Shown one piece after another: positions 34,718-40,127 of a stretch of 40,127 bases of DNA. Below the pieces are notes generated by a model. That model was given only the letters and a program-made list of their open reading frames with translations. It had not been told where the DNA came from and ran no database searches. The position numbers and the translations under genes were made by a program. Origin of the DNA: Paludibacteraceae bacterium (GTDB taxonomy: Bacteria; Bacteroidota; Bacteroidia; Bacteroidales; Paludibacteraceae); contig JAKSKU010000022.1 in the NCBI GenBank assembly GCA_024401565.1, forward strand, positions 1 through 40,127, read 5' to 3'. Position 1 is the first letter of the stretch; every line of letters begins with the position of its first letter.

Positions 34718-34730
34718 CCAATATTATATG

Positions 34731-34738
34731 CAAAGATA
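34731..34738 (-). promoter_or_regulatory. -7 box upstream of the small ORF and AbiH
   Basis: On the minus strand the sequence is TATCTTTG. Transcription from here would pass through MITE-like copy B before reaching the small ORF at 34546. No -33 element is clear. Confidence 0.4.
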
Positions 34739-34794
34739 GGAATTAATTCGTAATTCCCTCGTAATCCATTTCAAGGAAACTTCACGTTTGTGAT

Positions 34795-35922
34795 TTAATC
34801 AATTCCAAGGAATTTTTCGAAATTATCTCTGTGTATGATTTCAAATGTGGAGTTGGAATAAGCGTTAGCGAATGATGGCGGGAATGAGGCTTTTGCAGTT
34901 GGATTCCACTTAAATTCATAGCAATGCAAATTGCCGTCATACTCTTCTAAATAGTCGATCTCTGTTTGATCTTTAGTTCTCCAAAAGTACTTGTTGGCAT
35001 ACGAGTTTGTATAATCAGTGAATTTGATTCTTTCAGAAATAAGAAAGTTTTCCCATAGAGCTCCTATATCATTCCTATTCTCTATTGAAGCGTAATTGGA
35101 GATCAAAGCGTTTCTCACTCCATTGTCGTAGAAGTAGATCTTTTTGGATGTCTTAAGTTCGTTTCTTAGATTACGACTGAATGAGTTTATCCTGAAAATG
35201 ATATAACACTGCTCTAAAAGATTAATATACGACTCTACAGTTTTTGAATCCAATCCTAACAAATTCGCTAATTCATTGTATGACACTTGTGAACCGACTT
35301 GAAATGCAAGTGCTTGAAGTAATTTCACTAATTTGTCAGATTTCTTGATTTGCGACATTGCCAGAATGTCTTTATACAGATAACTATCTGTTAGTTGCTT
35401 CAATAAATCTATTTCATTTCCTTCATTTGTGACAATTTCGGGATAATATCCGTAAACAAGTCGTTGAGGTAATAAACGAAGCTCTTTGATTAATCCGTGA
35501 TGATCAACCATTTCTTTAAATGATATTGGGTACATTTTTATTTCCCACTTTCTTCCTGTTAAAGGCTCGTTTATTTTGTTTGAGATATCCAAAGAAGAAC
35601 TGCCTGTGGCTATGATTTGGACGTCGTTTAAATTGTCTGTAATCAATTTAAGTTTCAAACCTATGTTTTCTATTCTTTGGGCTTCATCAATTACTATAAT
35701 TTTTTTATTGCCAATTATAGAACGCCATCTGTCGGAAGAAATATTAGAGAGCATAGATTGAACATCAAATTCGTCTCCATTAAGTCTAAGTATTGAAGTT
35801 TCGTCCTTGAACATCTCATTTAATAAAGTCGTTTTCCCTATTTGTCGACACCCAATTAGAATTATGGCTTTACCTTTTCCGGTGAGAACATCGATTTTGT
35901 TTTTAAGTATTCTTTGTATCAT
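34795..35922 (-). CDS. AAA family ATPase with DUF4143-type C-terminus
   Basis: A 375-aa protein. The Walker A motif is GCRQIGKTT (24-32) and Walker B is IIVIDEAQRI, followed by a sensor-like TGSSSLDIS. Beyond about 190 comes a winged-helix region (VSYNELANLLGLDSKTVESYINLLEQCYIIF) and then the DUF4143 nuclease-like region (YFYDNGVRNALI, GALWENFLISERIK, WRTKDQTEIDYLEE). The last element, with E-x-D and a later E-F-K-W, resembles a PD-(D/E)xK fold. The role of the family is unknown; many copies per Bacteroidales genome are usual. The start is the ATG at 35922, 26 nt after a perfect promoter; the longer frame reads through 32-bp repeats. The gene is visibly more AT-rich than uvrA, a possible sign of transfer. 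Confidence 0.9.
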   Translation of the reverse strand: MIQRILKNKIDVLTGKGKAIILIGCRQIGKTTLLNEMFKDETSILRLNGDEFDVQSMLSNISSDRWRSIIGNKKIIVIDEAQRIENIGLKLKLITDNLNDVQIIATGSSSLDISNKINEPLTGRKWEIKMYPISFKEMVDHHGLIKELRLLPQRLVYGYYPEIVTNEGNEIDLLKQLTDSYLYKDILAMSQIKKSDKLVKLLQALAFQVGSQVSYNELANLLGLDSKTVESYINLLEQCYIIFRINSFSRNLRNELKTSKKIYFYDNGVRNALISNYASIENRNDIGALWENFLISERIKFTDYTNSYANKYFWRTKDQTEIDYLEEYDGNLHCYEFKWNPTAKASFPPSFANAYSNSTFEIIHRDNFEKFLGID

Positions 35923-35948
35923 ATTGAAATATAGATTGTTTAATATTG

Positions 35949-35979
35949 CAAAAGTATATATAAAATAAGAATTGACAAA
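35949..35979 (-). promoter_or_regulatory. Promoter of the AAA ATPase gene
   Basis: On the minus strand TTTG (35976-35979), a 19-bp spacer and TACTTTTG (35949-35956) match the consensus exactly. The -33 box is 3 bp from the first 32-bp repeat. Confidence 0.8.
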
Positions 35980-35982
35980 ATT

Positions 35983-36110
35983 GATTCCGAAAATATCGCA
36001 ACTTTTTTGGATTTGATTCCGAAAATATCGCAACTTTTTTGGATTTGATTCCGAAAATATCGCAACTTTTTTGGATTTAATTCCGAAAATATCGCAACTT
36101 TTTTGGATTT
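35983..36110. repeat. Four tandem 32-bp repeats, array 1
   Basis: Units start at 35983, 36015, 36047 and 36079. Each reads GATTCCGAAAATATCGCAAC followed by TTTTTTGGATTT, with a single change in the last unit (AATTCCG). There are no spacers. The array lies just upstream of the ATPase promoter, so it could be a multi-site operator. Confidence 0.95.
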
Positions 36111-36130
36111 ACTATTCAATACCAATAAAA

Positions 36131-36158
36131 TAGAGACGCCGCACGCGACGTCTCTACG
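36131..36158. repeat. GAGACG palindrome, fifth copy
   Basis: TAGAGACG and CGTCTCTA arms flank an interior of GC-rich sequence (CCGCACGCGA). It belongs to the same family as the cluster at 27658-27800 and may double as a terminator for uvrA. Confidence 0.7.
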
Positions 36159-36233
36159 AATGTGTCCCATCGTTGGAATCCTCCCAAGATGGTATGTACC
36201 GACAATTACGAATTATGAATTACGCATTACGAA

Positions 36234-39047
36234 TTAAAAGATCAGTCCATCGTTGGCAAACTTTGCTTTCAAGCATTTTGCTGTGAATGATTCTTTATTC
36301 ATGACAAGCTCCTCTGGTGTGCCGGCAAACACAAGTTCACCTCCCTTGTCTCCTCCGTCCGGACCGATATCTATGACGTGGTCCGCACATTTGATCACAT
36401 CCATGTTATGCTCAATGATGACGACGGTGTGTCCCTTCTCAATCAAAGCGTTAAAAGCTTTAAGCAGTGTCTTGATGTCGTGGAAGTGGAGTCCTGTTGT
36501 CGGCTCGTCGAAGATGAAGATTGTTGGTTGTGTCTTCTCTTCTGCCAAGATTGCAGCAAGCTTCACGCGCTGGCTCTCTCCTCCTGATAGTGTGGATGAG
36601 GCTTGACCAAGTTTGATATAGCCCAAACCGACGTCTTGCAACGATTTCAATCTCTTGACAATCTTCTTCTCCGTCGACTCCATCTTCTCCGAGAAGAATT
36701 CCACTGCCTGGTTGATGGTCATCTCAAGCACGTCGTAGATGTTCTTGCCACGGTAGCGAACCTCCAAAATATCCTGCTTGAAACGCATTCCTTTACAGCT
36801 CTCGCATGGCAAAACCAAGTCGGCCATAAACTGCATCTCGATGGTTGTTGTTCCCTCTCCCTGACATTCGTCGCATCGTCCGCCTTCTGTGTTGAATGAG
36901 AAGTGTGCACTGCGATAGCCCATCTGTTTTGATAACTGCTGGTCGGCGTATAGTTTACGGATCTCGTCGTAAGCTTTGACGTATGTCACTGGATTTGAAC
37001 GAGATGATTTTCCAATTGGATTCTGGTCTACAAAGTTGACATTCTTCACCAAATCTGTGGCTCCGGAAAGTGATGAGTACAAACCTGGTTTCTCTTCCGA
37101 CTCGTCCAACTCTCTCTTCAATGCAAGGTAGAAAATGTCTCTTACCAATGATGATTTTCCTGAACCACTCGGACCAGTGACGACGGTCATGACGTTGAGT
37201 GGAAATTTCACGTCGAAGCCTTTCAAGTTGTGCTGCAACGCTCCTTTGATCTCAATATAATTGTTCCAAGGTCGACGGTACTGCGGCACGGCTATCTTCT
37301 CTGTTCCGTTGAGATAATCGATAGTGTAGGAGTGCAGTTCTGCGTTCTGCTTTGCCTTTTTGGCATCCTCAGGCGATCCCTCGAACACCACTTTACCACC
37401 GTTGCGTCCTGATTCCGGACCGATGTCGATGATATAGTCGGCAGCACGCATGATCTCTTCGTCGTGCTCTACCACAACCACTGTGTTTCCTAATTTCTGC
37501 AAACTACGTAGCACGGATACCAAGCGTTCAGTATCGCGGCTGTGCAGACCAATACTTGGCTCGTCGAGGATGTATAATGAACCGACAAGACTTGATCCTA
37601 ACGATGTCACAAGGTTGATACGTTGGCTCTCTCCACCCGAAAGTGAGTTGGACAGACGATTCAATGTCAAATAGCCGAGTCCCACGTCGACAAGGAAATT
37701 CAATCGGTTCTTGATTTCGATAAGCAGACGTTTTGCTACCAACTCCTCATGCTCGGTAAGCTGGATATTGTCGAAGAACGGTTTCAATTCCGACACTGGC
37801 ATATCCACCAATTCTGTGATGCTCTTTCCTGCCACCTTCACCCATGAGGCGTTCTCCTTCAAACGAGTGCCACCACACTTAGGGCAGATTGTCTTGCCAC
37901 GATAGCGTGCAAGCATCACACGGTATTGAATCTTATATTGCTGGCTCTCAACGAATTTGAAGAACTCGTCGATTCCATGAGTAAGCTGTGTGCCATGCCA
38001 TAATTTCTTCTTCTCTTCAGCTGTAAGTTGGAAATATGGCTTGTGGATAGGGAATTTGATTGCCTCCGCGTGGAAGATAAAATCCTGAAGCCATTCGCCC
38101 ATCTTCTCTCCACGCCAGCATATCACTGCTCCCTGATAAACAGACAAGGTCTTGTCTGGCACTACCAAGTCTTCGTCTATTCCGACGACGCGACCGAATC
38201 CTTCGCAGACAGGGCATGCTCCGTAAGGGGAGTTGAAACTGAACATCAACTCAGTTGGCTCGTCGAAAGTGATTCCGTCAGCCTCGAATTTAGTGCTGAA
38301 CTGCTTCAGTGATTCCCCGTCTGGAGTATAAACCAAAATTTGGCAAGAAGAACCGTCGCCCTGCCATAAAGCAGTCTGAACGGAATCAGAGACACGGTTT
38401 TTTGTTTCATTGTCGTGACGCACCACATAACGGTCCACCACAATATATGCGACCTTGCATGACTTTGCCATATCTGCGGTGAAATCGGTGATCTTCGTCA
38501 CCGCACCGTCGATAAGCAGACGTGCAAAACCCTCTAATTTAGCTTTCTCCACCGTCTCCTCAAGATTTTCTTTTGGAAGAGACGACAAGATCATACCTTT
38601 TGTACCGTCTTCAAAAGAGAGGATATAATCCACGATGTCCGACACCTGATGACGCTTCACCTCCTCGCCTGAGATAGGAGAGAAAGTTCTGCCGACACGG
38701 GCGAACAACAGTTTGATATATTCGTAGATTTCAGTAGAAGTGCCGACGGTAGAGCGTGGATTTCGAGTGCTTACCTTCTGCTCGATAGCGATAGCTGGAG
38801 GAAGGCCCTTGATATAGTCAACCTCAGGTTTGCTCATTCTGCCCAAGAACTGGCGGGCATACGACGAAAGACTCTCCACATAACGGCGCTGACCTTCAGC
38901 GTAGAGAGTGTCGAAAGCGAGTGACGACTTGCCCGAACCAGAAAGGCCGGTGATCACCACCAGTTTATTGCGAGGTATTTTGATATCTATGTCCTTAAGG
39001 TTGTGCACTTTAGCACCCTTAATGGATATGAATCCACTGTCTGCCAT
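36234..39047 (-). CDS. uvrA: Excinuclease ABC subunit A
   Basis: A 937-aa DNA-damage recognition ATPase of nucleotide excision repair that loads UvrB. The first Walker A is GLSGSGKSS (34-42) and the second GPSGSGKSS. Both ABC signatures, LSGGESQR, are present. The zinc-binding cysteines are at [24 protein letters not shown] and CESCKGMR. The start is the ATG at 39047 ([20 protein letters not shown]), which fits the family; the longer open frame runs upstream through a repeat array and is not coding. Length is normal. A -7 box is at 39083-39090. Confidence 0.98.
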   Translation of the reverse strand: MADSGFISIKGAKVHNLKDIDIKIPRNKLVVITGLSGSGKSSLAFDTLYAEGQRRYVESLSSYARQFLGRMSKPEVDYIKGLPPAIAIEQKVSTRNPRSTVGTSTEIYEYIKLLFARVGRTFSPISGEEVKRHQVSDIVDYILSFEDGTKGMILSSLPKENLEETVEKAKLEGFARLLIDGAVTKITDFTADMAKSCKVAYIVVDRYVVRHDNETKNRVSDSVQTALWQGDGSSCQILVYTPDGESLKQFSTKFEADGITFDEPTELMFSFNSPYGACPVCEGFGRVVGIDEDLVVPDKTLSVYQGAVICWRGEKMGEWLQDFIFHAEAIKFPIHKPYFQLTAEEKKKLWHGTQLTHGIDEFFKFVESQQYKIQYRVMLARYRGKTICPKCGGTRLKENASWVKVAGKSITELVDMPVSELKPFFDNIQLTEHEELVAKRLLIEIKNRLNFLVDVGLGYLTLNRLSNSLSGGESQRINLVTSLGSSLVGSLYILDEPSIGLHSRDTERLVSVLRSLQKLGNTVVVVEHDEEIMRAADYIIDIGPESGRNGGKVVFEGSPEDAKKAKQNAELHSYTIDYLNGTEKIAVPQYRRPWNNYIEIKGALQHNLKGFDVKFPLNVMTVVTGPSGSGKSSLVRDIFYLALKRELDESEEKPGLYSSLSGATDLVKNVNFVDQNPIGKSSRSNPVTYVKAYDEIRKLYADQQLSKQMGYRSAHFSFNTEGGRCDECQGEGTTTIEMQFMADLVLPCESCKGMRFKQDILEVRYRGKNIYDVLEMTINQAVEFFSEKMESTEKKIVKRLKSLQDVGLGYIKLGQASSTLSGGESQRVKLAAILAEEKTQPTIFIFDEPTTGLHFHDIKTLLKAFNALIEKGHTVVIIEHNMDVIKCADHVIDIGPDGGDKGGELVFAGTPEELVMNKESFTAKCLKAKFANDGLIF

Positions 39048-39082
39048 AACTAAACTATACTTTGAAAGTGTAAAGGTACAAA

Positions 39083-39090
39083 CAAATTTA
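39083..39090 (-). promoter_or_regulatory. -7 box of uvrA
   Basis: On the minus strand the sequence is TAAATTTG, 35 nt before the ATG. No TTTG was seen at the usual -33 distance. The second 32-bp repeat array begins about 40 bp further upstream. Confidence 0.45.
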
Positions 39091-39131
39091 CTGACTTTGA
39101 CTATAATGAAGCTGGATTTTAGGAAGGGAGT

Positions 39132-39255
39132 GTTTAGATTTTGGCGTAAAATTGAAAGTGGGAGTTTTAAAAATGGCGTAAATTTAAAACCCAAAGTTTA
39201 GATTTTGGCGTAAAATTGAAAGCGAGAGTTTTAAAAATGGCGTAAATTTAAAACT
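39132..39255. repeat. Four 32-bp units, array 2 (two alternating types)
   Basis: The core TGGCGTAAA occurs at 39142, 39174, 39206 and 39238, exactly 32 bp apart. Odd units read GTTTAGATTTTGGCGTAAAA, and even units read GTTTTAAAAATGGCGTAAAT, so the larger period is 64 bp. The array begins right after the histidine phosphatase stop codon and lies upstream of uvrA. Confidence 0.9.
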
Positions 39256-39867
39256 CTACACCAGCCCGTTAAGATGCTCTGTGTCGTTCCACATCGCTAT
39301 GCTCCAGACTCCAGCCTCACGACGGATGTCGCAAAGGCAAGTGCTTTGTGGCTTAGGTTGGTTGGATGCGTCCTTCATATCCCAACGTTTCAAATAGACA
39401 TAAAGAGAACGTAGCACCACGCCGTGAGTGACGATTAGAACGGTTTGGTTGGGATGTCTGTCTGCAATCTCGTTGATGGCTTTGGAAGCACGACGCATCA
39501 CGTCGCCCACAGCCTCACGCTCATCAGAATTAGAAGTGATATCCCAGAAATGCTCCATGGCATCCGGGTAGAGACGGTAGCCTTCCTCGAAATTCAACCC
39601 CTCAAGTTTGCCAAGAGAGATTTCTTTCAATTCGTCGACGGGAATAATCTCGAATCCACGATTGCCAACCACCAGTTTGGCGGTGTCCAGTGCACGTTGC
39701 AGGGAACTGCTGTAGACGGCGTCGATATGTATGCCAGCCAGACGCTCACCAAGTTTGATGGCCTGCTGTTCACCCATCGGAGTCAGGTTGGAATTGTTTT
39801 GACCTTGGAATCTGTGAGCCACATTCCATTCAGTCTGGCCATGACGGCAAAGAAGAAGACGAACCAT
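39256..39867 (-). CDS. Histidine phosphatase family protein (phosphoglycerate mutase-like)
   Basis: A 203-aa phosphatase of branch 1. The N-terminal LLCRHGQTEWN holds the phospho-acceptor His9 in the RHG motif, and the second catalytic His148 lies in LIVTHGVVLRS. YSSSLQRALDTA and the acidic ELKEISLGKLEG are also conserved. Homologues act as alpha-ribazole phosphatases, as general sugar phosphatases or as cofactor-dependent mutases; the substrate cannot be set here. The stop codon abuts repeat array 2. The rpmF terminator lies upstream, so it has its own transcript. Confidence 0.9.
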   Translation of the reverse strand: MVRLLLCRHGQTEWNVAHRFQGQNNSNLTPMGEQQAIKLGERLAGIHIDAVYSSSLQRALDTAKLVVGNRGFEIIPVDELKEISLGKLEGLNFEEGYRLYPDAMEHFWDITSNSDEREAVGDVMRRASKAINEIADRHPNQTVLIVTHGVVLRSLYVYLKRWDMKDASNQPKPQSTCLCDIRREAGVWSIAMWNDTEHLNGLV

Positions 39868-39884
39868 AATAAATTAAATTAAAC

Positions 39885-39913
39885 AATAAAACCCCGAGAA
39901 AAACTCTCGGGGT
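39885..39913 (-). terminator. Terminator of rpmF
   Basis: ACCCCGAGA (39891-39899) pairs with TCTCGGGGT (39905-39913). On the minus strand the stem is followed by TTTTATTG. It ends rpmF transcription before the histidine phosphatase. Confidence 0.85.
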
Positions 39914-39938
39914 ATTTATTTTCGATAAGCAAAAGTTA

Positions 39939-40124
39939 TTACTCCTCTACTGCTTTTTCGATTGCTACCTTACCACGGTAGTAACCACACTCACCACATA
40001 CAGTGTGGAAGATGTGCAATGAACCACAGTTAGGACATACAGCAAGTGTTGGTGCTACTGCCTTGTAGTGAGTTCTTCTCTTTGCTCCTCTTGTCTTTCC
40101 CTGACGTCTCTTAGGATGTGCCAT
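39939..40124 (-). CDS. rpmF: 50S ribosomal protein L32
   Basis: A complete 61-aa small basic ribosomal protein. The N-terminus MAHPKRRQGKTRGAKRRTHY matches L32. Two cysteine pairs (CPNC and CGEC) form the zinc-binding version of the protein. The ATG is 4 bp from the window edge, so the promoter and any upstream co-transcribed gene (often a DUF177 gene) lie outside. Confidence 0.97.
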   Translation of the reverse strand: MAHPKRRQGKTRGAKRRTHYKAVAPTLAVCPNCGSLHIFHTVCGECGYYRGKVAIEKAVEE

Positions 40125-40127
40125 TTT

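Larger units (their letters stand above)
35923..36233. other. Gap between the AAA ATPase gene and uvrA
   Basis: No gene is seen. From low to high coordinate it contains the ATPase promoter (35949-35979), four tandem 32-bp repeats (35983-36110), a GAGACG palindrome (36131-36158) and AATTACGAATTATGAATTAC-type words (36205-36235) next to the uvrA stop. Confidence 0.75.

Noticed and set aside
34533-34733. A 66-aa minus-strand ORF over MITE-like copy B
   Set aside because: It is mostly the translated element; the better candidate in this area is the 52-aa ORF at 34388-34546 in another frame.
35983-36110. CRISPR array
   Set aside because: The 32-bp units are contiguous with no spacers and there are no cas genes in the window.
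35923-36170. Longer start for the AAA ATPase and an extra ORF across the 32-bp repeats
   Set aside because: The promoter at 35949-35979 lies inside the longer frame. A 32-bp period shifts the reading frame at each unit, so the translated repeats are not a protein repeat.
39048-39201. N-terminal extension of uvrA through repeat array 2
   Set aside because: The extension translates repeat DNA and UvrA homologues begin at the ATG at 39047; a -7 box lies within the extension.

Overview
The window looks like chromosomal DNA from a member of the Bacteroidales (Bacteroidota). The evidence is: promoters of the TTTG-N19-TAnnTTTG type with few Shine-Dalgarno sequences; cargo proteins carrying both type A and type B type IX secretion (T9SS) sorting domains; a hybrid two-component sensor with periplasmic propeller, kinase, receiver and AraC domains in one chain; a def/DUF1599/DoxX-like gene run; a carboxy(nor)spermidine dehydrogenase; and a DUF4924 gene. 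Genus cannot be fixed from the sequence. GH8 and GH9 beta-glucanases suggest a fibre-degrading gut or rumen lineage.

Layout. 1-12.1 kb, plus strand: end of a tRNA-His, a small lipoprotein, a 2515-aa secreted RCC1/Ig-like protein with a T9SS type B tail, then birA, the RuvX/YqgF nuclease, def, a DUF1599 protein and a DoxX-like membrane protein. 12.5-16.4 kb, minus strand: a secreted GH8 enzyme whose T9SS type A tail is cut off by a one-base frameshift, and three identical tRNA-Asn genes in 110-bp tandem units. 16.5-22.4 kb, plus strand: PfkB kinase, HAD phosphatase, thioredoxin-like protein, sirtuin, GH9 cellulase and tpiA. 22.6-40.1 kb, minus strand: hybrid two-component regulator, map, carboxy(nor)spermidine dehydrogenase, a PlsC-like acyltransferase, a FISUMP-type secreted protein, DUF4924, hslR, pth, rplY, AbiH with a 52-aa upstream partner, a DUF4143-type AAA ATPase, uvrA, a histidine phosphatase and rpmF.

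Function. Most genes are housekeeping (translation quality control, protein maturation, glycolysis, DNA repair, polyamines). The accessory part has two themes: extracellular beta-glucan breakdown (GH8, GH9, a carbohydrate-type hybrid regulator, T9SS cargo) and a small likely horizontally acquired block between rplY and uvrA (AbiH, small ORF, AAA ATPase).

Most unusual is the non-coding DNA. Two arrays of unrelated sequence, each exactly four 32-bp units, flank uvrA; one sits directly upstream of a consensus promoter for the AAA ATPase. A dispersed MITE-like element with terminal inverted repeats occurs in at least three long copies plus fragments. GAGACG palindromes, GC-rich REP-like palindromes and A/T-rich repeated words fill many other gaps.
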